From Saksenaea vasiformis B4078 (taxonomy: Eukaryota > Mucoromycota > Mucoromycetes > Mucorales > Saksenaeaceae), in the NCBI GenBank assembly GCA_000697055.1, contig JNDT01001950.1:124001-188000 (forward strand): a stretch of 64,000 nucleotides of DNA. The letters are read 5' to 3'. Under the pieces are notes generated by a model, which searched no databases, had not been told where the DNA came from, and worked only from the letters and a program-made list of their open reading frames with translations. Positions 24,800-37,085 of this stretch are shown here, in pieces. The position numbers and the translations under genes were made by a program. Numbering within the stretch: the stretch's first letter is position 1; the number at the start of each line of letters is the position of its first letter.

Positions 24800-26737
24800 C
24801 TATGGGGCCAGTTGCCCAAGCATGTGTACCACCTCCAAATTCTTACTATATAGACAAATGATTTCATCCTCCCGTAGTGCGAGGGTATTCGTCAGCTTGA
24901 TCAATTTATCACTCAACTCCTTTTCGGTCAAATCCCATTCTTTTCGGCGTTGACGCAATACTTCTTCCGACTCTTTTCTTTTTCTTTCCGATAGACTCAA
25001 TGCTGTCGTGGTGTCTGCCAACTGTCGTTGCAATCCTTCAATTTCTGCTTCTATGTCTACGATACGTCCTGATAGCTCTCTCGTTTCTCGTGATAATTGC
25101 ACTCGAAACAAGTCATATCCTTTTTGGTATGTGTCGATTATTTGCTCGTGTTCCCTTTGGAAAATTGCATCGTTGCTATCAACGGAAGCATGCTGCTGTG
25201 TCGTGCATGATTCTGTAGTACTGCTTTCGTGTGATTTGATGTCATCCTGTCTATGTTCAGCAATGATCTGGTTAGCTTTGATAAGATCTCCGCGTAATTC
25301 AATTAATTGCTGATCTTTCAGTTCTTGAGAACGCTCCAGACGGTGTATCACCCTATCCTGCATTGTCTTGGCATACTGAGCCTCTCTTTCCTTTTCTTCA
25401 AGTGACTTTATATCGCGACGTAACTTATGTATCGTAAGTCCTTGCCGTTTACTTTCTCGTTCCAAGTCCATCGCTTGACGTTCCGCTTCTTGTTGCAAAC
25501 ACTGCATGGCTTCGATGCGGTCGTCCATGTCCAAATTATCATACTCTTTCTCTTGGATTGCTTTCAAGCTTGCGCGTAGCCGACTAGCTTGAGCCTTGTA
25601 TCGGCCTGCCTGCTGTCTTGCATCGTCCAGTTCTTCCTGTAATGCGTTTGCTTCACTGCGCGCAGCATCAAGTGCTCGGCTCATCTCGTCTTGTTCGTCT
25701 AGACATTCTGACAAACGCTCTTCCATAATAGTCAAGCGTTCCTGAATATCTCTGTTTTCGGATCTCATCTGTTCTTCTCGCACAATGACTGAAGCTTTGT
25801 ATTGCTCCATTTCTAATTTTTGTGCCTCATAAGCTTTCAGCGCACCATGCAGGTCCCAACCGGATCTTCCTGTTGCAGATGGAAAATTCGCTAGGGTATG
25901 GACTCGCTCGTCACCTTGAGACAAAGAGGTTCTTTCCGTATCAAATGCACTCGCCTTTGCCTCGCATGGACTATGCATCACTGCCACTGCTTGTTCATGA
26001 AGTGCCTCGATTCCGTACAACAGGCGCCCACAAAACGTGATAGTAGAAGAGGTGCTCTCCTCCGTCAAGGAATTTTGAAAGGTCTCCACCATTTCTTTCA
26101 AATCAACGAGTTTGTCTGATAATTGCTGACCATGCTGATCTGTGTTTGACTCACCAAAGTTTGCATGATCTAAGTCAAAAAGAGTATTCAGGCCTAACGA
26201 TGTGCTGTCTCGCCATAAATTATCCCTTTGCAGGGTTTCTTGGCGGGTAGCAAAAAACTCATCAATATGGCGCTGCATTCGGCGGACGGCTAACCGATAG
26301 GGATCTTGTGCCTGACTATCGTTATTATTTTTCCCGGGAAAATCTGCCACCGGGTGTTGTGCAAACGGCTGCTCCGGAATGCCAACATGCTTTTCCTCTT
26401 CGCCATTACTTAATGGCAAGTGTTCGGAATGCAATTTCGCATTAGGCAGGGAGAAGATGGATCCATTGCACTGAAGATTTTGTTTAGACCAACCGCTGGA
26501 AGAAGACGAAGACGAAGAAAGTGATCTTCGGGAAGAGTAAAACGTCCGTGTCGGGGTTGTTACTTCCGTCTCGGTGTCGGTATCGTCTAATAGTGCCAGT
26601 TGACTATAGGCCTTTTGGCTTCGCCGGAGTTGCGGTCGTGTATGATCTCGGCCTGAGCAGGGAGATAGCAATGGGGTGCATTGAAACGAGAGATGGTCAT
26701 CGAGAGTTTCCATGAAAGGGGAAAGTAACTTTAACAA
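24800..26737 (-). CDS. Long coiled-coil protein, function unknown
   Basis: A single uninterrupted 645-codon frame. The start may be the second Met (26713, METLDDH), eight residues in. Residues 1-100 are Ser-rich and disordered with a run of nine Ser. From about 290 to the end the sequence is almost entirely Glu, Arg, Gln, Leu and Ala in heptads (EEQMRSENRDIQERLTIMEE; ARSEANALQEELDDARQQAG), predicting a long coiled coil. No globular domain or membrane segment is visible. The lack of introns is unusual here, where most genes have several. A scaffold, cytoskeletal or spindle-pole-like role is possible but not shown. Confidence 0.75.
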   Translation of the reverse strand: MLKLLSPFMETLDDHLSFQCTPLLSPCSGRDHTRPQLRRSQKAYSQLALLDDTDTETEVTTPTRTFYSSRRSLSSSSSSSSGWSKQNLQCNGSIFSLPNAKLHSEHLPLSNGEEEKHVGIPEQPFAQHPVADFPGKNNNDSQAQDPYRLAVRRMQRHIDEFFATRQETLQRDNLWRDSTSLGLNTLFDLDHANFGESNTDQHGQQLSDKLVDLKEMVETFQNSLTEESTSSTITFCGRLLYGIEALHEQAVAVMHSPCEAKASAFDTERTSLSQGDERVHTLANFPSATGRSGWDLHGALKAYEAQKLEMEQYKASVIVREEQMRSENRDIQERLTIMEERLSECLDEQDEMSRALDAARSEANALQEELDDARQQAGRYKAQASRLRASLKAIQEKEYDNLDMDDRIEAMQCLQQEAERQAMDLERESKRQGLTIHKLRRDIKSLEEKEREAQYAKTMQDRVIHRLERSQELKDQQLIELRGDLIKANQIIAEHRQDDIKSHESSTTESCTTQQHASVDSNDAIFQREHEQIIDTYQKGYDLFRVQLSRETRELSGRIVDIEAEIEGLQRQLADTTTALSLSERKRKESEEVLRQRRKEWDLTEKELSDKLIKLTNTLALREDEIICLYSKNLEVVHMLGQLAP

Positions 26738-26931
26738 TGTAGGAGATTCGGCAATGAAATAAAGAAATCAGAAAAACTCTCCCTAGAAGTACTTTTCCAG
26801 GGGAAGGGGTTAGCTTTATTATTGCGACATTCATAGCTTTGGTGCAAGACGGTGGTAGGGAACAGATAACTCGTAGATGATACCTTTATACATCTAAGGC
26901 AAGAATGAATGATGTGTTTCCCATAATTGCT

Positions 26932-27775
26932 CTAACTTGTTGTTACCTCGTCCTTGAGCTGCTTGTATACTGGTCCAGCTTTTGCTTTTGGAGCCCATTT
27001 TAGGGCCAATTCCTTGGCCTTTGGCAAAACTTCTGCTTCAGGGCAGATGACATCCGCCAAACCTTGATCCAGGGCCTCCTGAGCGGTAAAACGATGACCT
27101 TGCAACACCATGTTACGGAATGTAACAGGCGTTGTTTTTTCACGGCACAAGGCAGTCATTCCTGGTGGCAAGGACGAGGGAAGATCGACCTCGTTCTACC
27201 GCAAGTAATCAGTAAAATAATCTATAAACTGCGTTTCTCCAGATATCCACCATGCACATGAAGCCACGATCGGAACGCATGACGCGATAATCTAGAAAGC
27301 TGTCAGGTCGACATTTCACTTAAAAAGACAGAAGTACCATGCGCCAACGCCAACAGACATCCACCAGCAAATGCATGTCTAATGAATGCTTAGTGACGGG
27401 TGATTTCATTGTCCCGCTTTTTTACCCGTTCAATGCAGCAACCGTAGGAATACAAAAAGTCACCAGTCGCTTCAACATGTGCAAATACACGTCCATAAAA
27501 GGGGTATAAGTAACGGCATGCATCAAGTCCAAGCCGTTACTGAAGATCTTGCCATTGCCGACAGTTACCAGCGCCATGTCAACGGGATCTGTAGTTGCAA
27601 TGTAGATGTCCTCGATTGTCTGGAGTGCGAACAGAATCGCTTGACAGAATTCGGTTGTGAACCGATTGTCTTTCTCGTGAAGATGGAGAATGAACAAAGG
27701 ACCTTCGCAGTGGAGGGTCATCAGGTGGTTTTCCGCCGAGGGGATAGCCAAAGGAAACTGGGGTTCGCTGGACAT
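26932..27775 (-). CDS. Enoyl-CoA hydratase/isomerase family protein (delta3,delta2-enoyl-CoA isomerase-like)
   Basis: Crotonase-fold enzyme, likely moving double bonds in unsaturated fatty acyl-CoA during beta-oxidation. Four exons: 27426-27775, 27338-27378, 27251-27291, 26932-27195 (231 residues). The start MSSEPQF is chosen over the upstream in-frame Met at 27853 because the crotonase fold begins shortly after. Oxyanion-hole segments: TVGNGKIFSNGLDL and AALNGHAFAGGCLLALAHDY. The exon 3-4 junction gives CMNEVDLPSSLPPGM, with the Glu expected to be catalytic in the isomerase group. It ends ...DEVTTS, so there is no PTS1 peroxisomal signal, and no clear mitochondrial presequence; location is open. 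Confidence 0.8.
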
Positions 27776-30590
27776 AGTTATAGAGAAGCTTACTGTTTTC
27801 CCGTGTTTTGACGGCTGCGTTATATACCAGAGAAAAGGCGGGGTAATATTCACGTGAAATATTTAGTGGATGCTTGTGTCTCCACCTGATATTACTCCGC
27901 TGAGTGTGATTGCAAAAAAGAGATCATTCCTATCACGTAATCCTAGACGCACTTGGAGGTTTTTGTTTGGTAATTGAAGAAAAAAGACCAGAGACGCACA
28001 TATGTGAGTTTTAAGGATGCACTGGACCGGGCGACAGATGGTATTGTGGAAATTCAACACAAGGCAGTTGCAGTTGTAACCGCGCTTACAGCATACATCT
28101 TTTCATGGCTGCTGTTCATAACTGAGATCATATTTGACTACTTCCTCTAGATTTAGAATTTGTGGCAGAGTGTTTGTTTCCTCTTTCCCAGGTTCGTGGG
28201 ACTTCTGTTGCATCATTTAAAGTTTAATTCCCGCAACACAAGTGTCTTCTTGACATAAGTGAGCCATGTCAAAATAGTCTCTCGCATAAAGCGCTATATC
28301 TTGCAACATCTTAGATAAATAAGACTTCTATATTGAATTGCAAGGAGACATGGGAGGCGGCAAACTGGAGCATTGTGCCACCATCCATAATTTATTCGGG
28401 CTTATTGTTGAAGCTTGGTCTTAAAACGGCTATTGAAGGCTATGCCTCTGAATTGTGTTCGAAAAAGGGGATTGTCAGGTACATAAGGATAGCCTAATAC
28501 ATATGAAGTAATATCGTACATGACTGGTGACTCACTCATCTTATCCATTTGCTAACAGCCGTGTTTAACGCAAGTGCGCAGCGCGAGAGTGCTATCATCT
28601 ATTTATTGATTATGTCCACTATTGCACGTATTTTTTGCAGGTCAGAAAAGAACAAGGGAATATGACACTCAATCGAAAGCAAAATACGAAGCTATTTAAG
28701 AGAGACTGACAGGAGTCAGACGTAAATGAGAGCAAAGAACTACAAATGGGAAATAGTTTCATTCATTGCAAAACTACCTGAAGAGCTTATCTTGCGAAGT
28801 CTCAAGACGAACTGAAGAAAAGCTACAGCATCGATATAAACCGGATTTGCCAAACTCTATTTCATCGTTAAAGAGAAGCCCCGGGCATTTCTAACAATTA
28901 TAGAATGAGAATTGATGCAAGTATTAAAAGAGGATTTATTGACTACTACTTAAGTAACATATCGGTATGTGTTTGCACTATATTGCGAAACTAGTTCATT
29001 GATTACGCCGACCTCAAGAAGGTAAAGCCAACTGTTTATATTGATGATATTCGAATATACTTTTGAGTATAGGTCTCGGAAAAAGCACCAACATTACCTG
29101 GGTCGGCGAAGCCGCGGAGGACAGTGGAGCAAAAGTGAAGGATGGCTCACAGACGCTGATGCACGCTATTGAATCTCATTAGTCATCACATAACGAGAGC
29201 AGCTGGCGTTCTATTTTCGGGACATTATCCATCATGTCAAACGCAAGACATCATGACTACTATCCACACGTGAAACTTCGGTACGAAAGGATGAGTGTGT
29301 TTCCTTGTTCTGAGATCGTTACAGTCATTTATACCGTTACTATACCATCGAACTACTTTGAAATTTTTTTTTCATTTATACACACCTCTATTAGTCTTCT
29401 CATATCTAGGAGTTCAAACTCGATCCAGTACCCCTATATGAAACTACTTAGATCCTATTCAGGTTGAATAACGACGGCGCAGAAGTTTTCAGAGCCGAGA
29501 ACCATTACAAATAGACATGGGATGTGGAGTTACGCACGTTTATTTCGTTACGATGAGCTAGGATTTTTTTTGGTAGAAGTCAAAGTCCTTTGCGATCCTA
29601 CTGCATTAGTAAGGAGAGTAAGCCATTCGATGACCATGAATACTGCAACAGACACAGTATGTTCGCTTTCGCTCGGTCCTAAACTAATATCTTGCATACT
29701 GCTGGTTATTAGTTCAGTGTTCTCTGCCCATTTACATTCATTATTACCAAAAATATGAGACACATAAAAAGCATGCAGACAGAAACATTATCTACGTAAC
29801 GGCCTGTCTTTTTAGATCATTTTGAAAACCAGCAGACCAAATTGCTCATGTCTTGTCCTCCTGAATCCTGTTGAAGCCCGGTTCCCACGGTGGGAAGGGT
29901 TAGCGCCAATCCAAGAATTAGAATCTATGCACAAAAGTGGCAGAGCCATGGTTGTTCCTGACGAGGTCAGTATATACCTGTGGCACTGGCACAAAGATTC
30001 ATGGGCACGTAGTGATACGCTTCTTGTTCGGTCTAGTTGTTGGTCCCTAGACTATCCAAGAATAACGAGCGACCATCTCACTAAATGTCGCATGGCAACG
30101 CTTCAATCCAAAGATACCAGTCATACTGACAATTAATCTTGCAAGTACAACATTTCCGGCATTTTTTTTCTCTTCTGAAAACGCCGGCCTTCGCGTTGGA
30201 TAGCGAACCGTGCAATGGTGCGCAGGAAGAAGCTGGTAAAACTAACAGCCACCCAAAGGATATGCTTAGTGGGCGTTTACTGATCAGTGCAGCTGAGAAT
30301 GTGGAAAATCACTGCGGCTTTCTAGGTGAGATACCCTTGTATCTAGGATAGGCAATCATTGGTAAAAGTTACGAGCTGTTTGATTAAGGAAAAAATGACG
30401 TCCTGACAAGCAGATCTTGACGGAAAATGCTTTATAAGTGGATAAAGGCATTTGGTTTTCTAACTGCTTCAAGGGAGATAGTTTTTAGTGACCGAGACGT
30501 TAACTACCAAAGTTGCATTTCCGCAGCCATCCTCGCAACGAGTAATGCTAGATCTCGTGACTTTGGCAGGCTAAAACGTTAAGACTCTTT
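27776..30590. other. 2.8 kb without a supported gene
   Basis: Open frames are short and out of register with any splice pattern; none shows a domain. The frame 29822-30136 (plus) is the longest and is not recognised. The right end leads into the SNX41 promoter. Confidence 0.35.
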
Positions 30591-30665
30591 TCCTTTTCTT
30601 AACTATCTGGGCTTTTTCCCTCTTTTCTTTCCTTGTGTCTTTCTTTTTCTTTTTCTTTTTAACCT
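30590..30665 (+). promoter_or_regulatory. Pyrimidine-rich leader upstream of SNX41-like gene
   Basis: A CT-rich tract (TTTCTTTCCTTGTGTCTTTC-type) ends 12 bp before the ATG at 30678. Similar tracts precede other starts in this window on the coding strand, such as PDB1, the RGS gene and the cold-shock gene. Such CT blocks mark fungal transcription start regions; that link is general knowledge, not shown here. Confidence 0.4.
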
Positions 30666-30677
30666 GGGTTCACCATT

Positions 30678-32591
30678 ATGCGGACGGACAAAAAGGAATG
30701 CCAGTGTCCCATTGCACTTATTCTACGTGACCACGGCGAAGACATAGTTATTGCTCGTACTCGTACTAAATACACAGAAAAGAAAACTTGCTTTACTCTT
30801 TATACTATTAGTATTCATGTATTATCAACCGGGACATTAACTGAGAAGCTCACAAGAAACCATGGATTAGGACGTGGAGATCGAACGACGTTACAGTGAA
30901 TTTGAAATGTTTCGAACGGCACTGACACGACTTCACCCTGCAACGCTCATCCCGCCTATACCCGAAAAGCATTCATTGTGTAGGTTCGCACTCTTCTGTC
31001 AACTTGAGTTTTGAACCCTATTAGCGGATTATGCCTATATACAAAAGCGGAAGGATGATCAAGCGATTGTTGAAAAACGGAAAAGAATGCTGCAGCGCTT
31101 TTTACGTCGCGTGGCAGCACATCCTAAGCTAAAACAGGAGCACGTTTTTCATCAGTTTCTACAAGACAATCTCGGATGGGTAAAAAGCGACATGCAACAT
31201 TTTCATTATCCGATCAGACGGAGCTAATTCTCCGCAGACAGACACACTGAATGCTTTAGTGCAGGACCATTCATGGTTGCCTGCACAAAACCCATTGGTT
31301 TCCTTGGCAAATGGCAGGCTGCCATCAGCCAATAGCACCAGTGTGGTACCTGTACCTACTGCATCCCATACCTTGAAGAATCCAGATCCGTGCTTCTTGG
31401 AGACAGAAAACCTCGTTGATAAAAACGCCCAGTATATCAGCTCACGGGTTGACAAATCACAGAGACGAATCATGAATAGATTGGGAGGTAAACTTTTTTT
31501 AACGATTAAGCATAAAATTCCAATAACAAATAGAACTGTCAAATGATTACGCTGAGCTGGGCTCGTCCTACACTGAACTGTGTCAGAACGAGACAGGGAT
31601 TGTCGCTATGGCGATTGAGAAAGTGCGTAACGCAGCGGATGTGTCCAATGCTGAGATACGCTGCATGGTAAATTTAAATGTTGGAAAAGGAAGAGAGCTT
31701 CTCTGATGCGATGATCCCCCAGGTGAATTTGCTGGAATCACAATTCGCCGAGCACGTCTATGAATACGCACAATATGTACAGATTGCAAAAGAAGCGTTG
31801 CGATATCGTCGGATGAAACATATCCAGATGGAGCTTATTGCAGAAGCGTTGGAGGCCAAGAAGTCACAACTGCGTAGTCTGAACCGAATGGAAGATGAAG
31901 CTATGCGGTTAGAGGCGGCGATGAATCAAGGCGATGTATCACAGACACAATTAGATAACGATATCAGCAGTACTGATGACTTTGAAGGGGATTTTGAGAC
32001 ACGATCGATTGAGGATGGGTTTGCTGCAGTGGATGCCTTGCCATCCAGATTGCAAGAAACATCACTGGATGATGTGGGTTACCCTTCTGGAGCCAGTGCA
32101 TCTGCTATACGCGCATCGCGTAACCGCTACAAAAAGTGGTCAACTCCACGCAAGCTTTTTGATGCAATGAGCTTTACATTGCAAGGGATGATCGATGCAG
32201 ACCCAGAAGCGACGCGACGAAATCAGATTCGGAAATTGACAGAAAACATCGATGAGGTGAGGACGCATGGTAAATGTGCACACGATCATCCTAACGGTGT
32301 CGATATTTTCTTTTTCTAAAAAAAAAAAAAAAAGCTGACTGCCGCCATGGATAAAACGAGGATAGAACTTGCAAATATTTCCGAAAGCATTCGGGATGAT
32401 CTGGACGTATTTCAAAAGCAAAAGGAAAGCGAGCTGCGAGCAATGCTCATTGCTTATGCGAAGATCCACATCAAATACTGCGAACAAGTAGGAGCAGCGC
32501 AACAACAACATTACTTTGCCACTGACTATCTATGTAGAACATGTCCTCATGGAAGGAAGCACGCTATGAGGTTGATCGCATTGGAGAATAA
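30678..32591 (+). CDS. SNX41: Sorting nexin, Snx41/Atg20-like (PX-BAR)
   Basis: Phosphoinositide-binding sorting nexin for endosome retrieval and selective autophagy. Eight exons: 30678-30818, 30871-30979, 31025-31179, 31238-31487, 31534-31667, 31723-32256, 32335-32487, 32538-32591 (509 residues). The PX domain spans about residues 30-120: [20 protein letters not shown] and the PPIPEKHS turn carry the PI3P-binding residues. A linker and a helical BAR-like C-terminal part follow ([47 protein letters not shown]). An ATG-led frame at 31678 lies inside the fifth intron; a 55-nt intron to 31722 gives the correct family spacing. The gene could be Atg20 rather than Snx41. The start is not certain; an extra 5' exon is possible. 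Confidence 0.82.
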
Positions 32592-33198
32592 ACTCTTTCT
32601 ATTCTGTTGGAATACTACGTGTTAGTTTGTCGTGATGCAGCATTCTTAAGCAAAGTGCTGTGTGGAAGCAAGTTGTTGCACCTTATCAGCCTACTTACCT
32701 TTATGACTTCACCATGTTCTTTGCCGATAGTAACAACATACAACATGATGCACTTCTCTTTCGCGGCATTTATTATAACAACATCGTGGATGAGAATAGA
32801 ATAATGACTACTCAACGTCAGAACTACTCACAATCATCCTTGATCCGTATCTGTAAAGTTTTCCTCCTAAGGAGCTTGTGATACCTAGCTTTGCTTTCAA
32901 ATCGCAAGTTTATAAGAGATGCGTGATTTATTAGGTGTCATACTATGAGATGATTACAAATAACCCCAGAACTTAATAACACGCGCCTTGGTAAAATGCA
33001 TAGTGTGTAACGTAGGACTCTTGAGGAACCTAACTAAATTCTGCAAGCGTGGAGTAACGCCATCCGACACAGACCTTACGGCAACAACCATGCGAATCCG
33101 GCGTTTCGGGTTTGTGACGCGCTCTCTCACGATTCATGCCGCCAAAAAGAAAAACAACGAACGCGCTCTTTCTTTTCTCTTTTTCTTCTCCGTCCACC

Positions 33199-34268
33199 AT
33201 GTCTCCAGCTACTCTCCCTTTCAAAGTATTCCCATTCAAACCTCGAACGCCGGCACGTCTGACGGGTTGTGCAATTATTGTAAGCAGGGCTACTCGTCAT
33301 CCAGCACTCTCTTGACAATAAAGATAGGTCTTGCAGGAATGGTGGGGCGTTAACAACCAGATAAAAGCCCACGCTCAACGCATCTCGGATAACACAGGTG
33401 CTTTCACCGTAGTACCAGATCTGTATAAAGGGAAAATCGGCGTTAACGCTGAGGTACAAATTTCGTTGCTTTTTTTTTCTGCAAAGGGGGGATGTGTCAA
33501 CTCATTTTTATTGCACAACCAACAGGAAGCCAGCCATCTAGTGAAAGACTTGGATTGGAGAAATGCAGTGAAAGAATTGGTTGAGCTTACCGAGCATTTG
33601 CGAGAAGCAAAGTACCCGTAAGTTTGAAATGAAGTAAATATTGCGTCATTGAGAGATCGCATAGACAAATCGGCTCTATCGGTTTTTGCTTGGGAGGAGC
33701 GCTCTCCCTCGGCCTGGCTTCCAAATTGGCAGATACCAGACATCCTCTCAAGGCTGCTGTCACATGTTACGGAACTGCCCCGAGTGATATGTTTGACATG
33801 CGAAACATCACGAAAGCGACACCAGTGCAGGGTCATTTTGGAGGCAAGGTAAATGCGATGTACATTTGCGCGCAGGTATTAAGACCTTACTCAACGCATT
33901 ACTGTTGGTTTACAGGATAATTTGACAGCGTTCAGCGATCCAGCTGCAGGTAAGAGTGAAAAAAAAAATGGATAGTAAGCAACAGTCGACGCCAACTTGC
34001 TTGTTTAGCCGATGCGCTGGAATTTCAGTTGCACAACGACAAGGGGAAGGGATCAACCATTTTCCGTTACCCAGAACAAGGCCACGCCTTTTTGAATGAC
34101 GATGACTGGCTTATCGAGCAGCGCAAGGAGCTTGGTTTCGTAGACAAATCTATTGATCCAAAGGTGGATGAAAAAGCAGTGCGAGAGTTGGCATGGCAAA
34201 GAATCTACGAATTCTTCGACCGCAACTTCTCTGGTCAACACGTAGAAGGAATTGAAAAAGACGTATAA
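33199..34268 (+). CDS. Dienelactone hydrolase family protein
   Basis: Alpha/beta hydrolase of the carboxymethylenebutenolidase type. Six exons: 33199-33279, 33328-33453, 33526-33617, 33665-33848, 33916-33949, 34009-34268 (258 residues). The start at 33199 has a strong CCACCATG context; an upstream Met at 33137 would add a basic run. Motifs: IIVLQEWWGVN (family signature), nucleophile Cys in IGFCLGGALS, Asp in GHFGGKDNLTAFSD, His in YPEQGHAFLND. The triad Cys-Asp-His is intact. The substrate is unknown; in fungi such enzymes act on lactones or other small esters. The stop is only 28 bp from the MED1 stop on the other strand. Confidence 0.88.
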
Positions 34269-34296
34269 AGGTTACTCTTTTTTTTTTCTTTTGCGT

Positions 34297-37085
34297 TTAT
34301 TCGTCTATCATTTCAGTCTTGATTTGTTTATCATGCGGATGCCGTGGCTCCTCGTCTGTCCGTGGACGCTTTAAATGCTGCTTTTCGGAGCCTGTATAGT
34401 ATTGATGTTGATGTTGCTCTATCTGGTTCCATAACCAACGAACGAGGGATGGAACATGGTAACTTGTCTGAAGCACTTGTGTCATTTTCTCTTCATCAAA
34501 GATTTGGGGATTCCATGAAAGGTCTCCAGAAGAATCAGCAGAGTATGGAGGATGCAAATGAACCGTTGGTCGCGCAGGTACATCTGCAGGGATGTCAATG
34601 AACAAGGGAATAAGGGTAAGAGGGTCTGCCGATGTGGGTGGCGGCGATAATATAATGTGAAGCCGATGTGGCGCGTCTGTTGCTTTTACTTCAATACGAA
34701 GTTTGTCGTCTGCTTGGCTCTCTACCGATGTCATATGGGTGGAAAAAGACATATGAGAGACAAAATACATTCATTTCGATCACTTACGAGACAATATATC
34801 GTCTAAGGATAGATTCCGCTGTGAAAGCTTTTGACGTGATCCTAAAGTCGTCTTATTGAAGATACTTTGGAACAATGTATTGAACATCTGTTGTTGTCGA
34901 AGACACTATAATTTTTTGTTTTTCCTTTGAATTTGGACCAGCGTTATTGTGTGTTGTATTTGTTACCTGGATAATATTAAACAATTGTACTGGATGGTTA
35001 AAAGGGACCCGTCTGAGCATCTTCCCAGGATTAACAGCTGCTTTAAGCTTATAGACTTGATCACACATGGATTCATACGACTAATACAGAAATATCAGTT
35101 TCCTCTCTTTTTCTTTTTCTTTTCTTTTTCTCTTCCTGTCTACTTACAGCAGTCCATGTAATGTTCGATGCAAACATATCGCGTTTTTCTTTCACATCTG
35201 GATCGACGTCAAGCACCTAGGTCCTATTGTAAATACAAATTCCCTTTTCGTACAGGCAGATATAATCGTTACCAAGAGTTCCTCTAGGAGTAGTCCCGTA
35301 GGATGCCCACTTTCGGTAACTGTAGGACAAAAAGTTTAGCAAGAGACGCAAATCCAAGTGATAGTACCTTCTTTTGCGAGACCAGTGATCGTCATAAGTT
35401 TGCGCACAATAATATCCGATGCTGGGATTGGTGGATCAAGGTTGGCAACGAATCGGATAGGTATGGGGGAAGAATTTGGATGGGATGGTAAAGGTTGCAC
35501 AAACCGCAGTGGCTGCATAAATTTTGGCGCTGCTGTCTCCTTGATGACTTTGAAATGTTCTCTTTTTTTTTTCTTGCCGTTAGATTTTAATCTTCCCTGT
35601 TTTGCACTTACCCGTCGATGTCTTCATGAATCGAATCCTCTGTTTCATCATATCCCACAAGGTAGTGCGTGCGCGAAGGCGGTAAGAAGTTTTGTGGGAC
35701 CAACGATTCTTCAAACGAGATTTGGAGTTTCGCGGCTCTATACAGAGCTTCATGGTTCTTATCTGGAGAGATCCTATTCATTTTCTTTGTTTTGTGTAGT
35801 AGCAAATTTTGTTACCTTGCTCCTGCTGCTGCCGCACCTCATCCCAATCGGTATTGAGGACATGTTCTTTTTGAAGCCAGTATGATATGGTAATTCCTGG
35901 GTAGCCTAAGTACAAGTTGGGAACACCATGTCCTTCCAGCAAAACATTTGCAATATCATCTGATAAAAGCAGCCTAAATCCACACTGTCAGTCAACGTAA
36001 TAGCCAAGCAGAGCCCGTATGTCGTACATTTCTTGACTGTACACGGATTTTAAGTCAGCCAATAGACCTTTGACAATAAGGAAAAAATCAATCGGTGTGT
36101 ACTTGACATTAAGATGATCCAGAAGTGCAAGCGTCCCAATGTTCCGTTGAAACAGTTCGAAATCCCTCGACTGAAGGTTTTGTGCCAGCATCCGGTCGAT
36201 CTTTTAACATCACGGTCCTTAGTTCATTATGTCCACATGGACTTCCTTTCAAATTTACCCGCTCATCGTGATCATGTTGCAGCGCATCTGATACGTATGT
36301 TACTTTCGTTCGAAGCACTTTCCCCTGATTATCCATATATATCTGTTCCGTTGAAAGATCAGCTAACTGTCTACTGCCTATACAGCACTTACATCAACCA
36401 CAATCACCTTGCCGCCCACCATGATAGTTGTAAGCGGGACCCCAGGTTCGAGTTCTTGTGAAGTGTCTACATAAGACACCAATCTACCAGCAACTTGGTC
36501 GGCATTGTTCTATATCTTTACTGTGTAAAAAATTACCCCATCGATTCCGCCACTTTTTCCAATCTTTGTATTTCGATCTTTGGTGTCGATCCTTCTTTTT
36601 CATTTAGTGCCATCTCCAAATATTCCGTGGTATGCCGTAAGGTTTCCTTTATGCGCATCACTGTGCTTTCTAACGCAGCTTGTTCCTGTGATATGTTGAT
36701 TCAAGTTCAGATCAAGTAGCCAGATGGGCATTCTTACTTTGAGATGAGTAAAATGCTTCCGAAATGCAGGGTCGGCACCTGGACCTATTTTCATCACATC
36801 ACCCAACACTTCAGTTTCAAATTGCGAACATAGCGATCGAATGCAATTAATGTGCTGACTGAATTCTTGACGTGTCTTATCCAGGTTGACGCGTCCAAAT
36901 GCATGCAATTCTATAAAGCATCAGAACAAGCACTCATGTCGTTGCATAGTACCATTAAGCGCGGTTGGTGGGTGTTCTGAAGACTTTTGTAAAATTGGCC
37001 ATTGTTTTCGTAGATCGCGTAGCAGATGCTGTAGACCAAAGACGGACGAACTGATGGAGTTTTTGTTTTCAGACGATTTGGACAT
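34297..37085 (-). CDS. MED1: Mediator complex subunit 1 (Med1)
   Basis: Middle-module Mediator subunit linking activators to RNA polymerase II. Fourteen exons: 36953-37085, 36738-36910, 36537-36685, 36393-36483, 36259-36342, 36028-36200, 35816-35973, 35612-35762, 35368-35561, 35273-35319, 35148-35216, 34967-35080, 34788-34887, 34297-34721 (686 residues, phases all fit). Landmarks: IEIQRLEKVAESMGLVSYVD, GGKVIVVDIYMDNQGKVLR, then RIDRMLAQNLQSRDFELFQR and NIGTLALLDHL, typical of the Med1 fold. Near the end HPVQLFNIIQMFNTLFQSIF corresponds to the conserved Med1 helix. The tail has a basic KRPRTDEE stretch, probably nuclear. Identified by reading only; a profile search would settle it. Confidence 0.72.

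Noticed and set aside
29822..30136. 104-codon plus-strand ORF in gene-poor DNA
   Set aside because: No recognisable motif, no splice-consistent extension, and a frame on the other strand is equally open.
31678..31722. ATG-led start of the long SNX41 frame ([10 protein letters not shown]...)
   Set aside because: It falls inside a 55-nt intron; using it would need a 22-nt intron or break spacing of the BAR-like helix.
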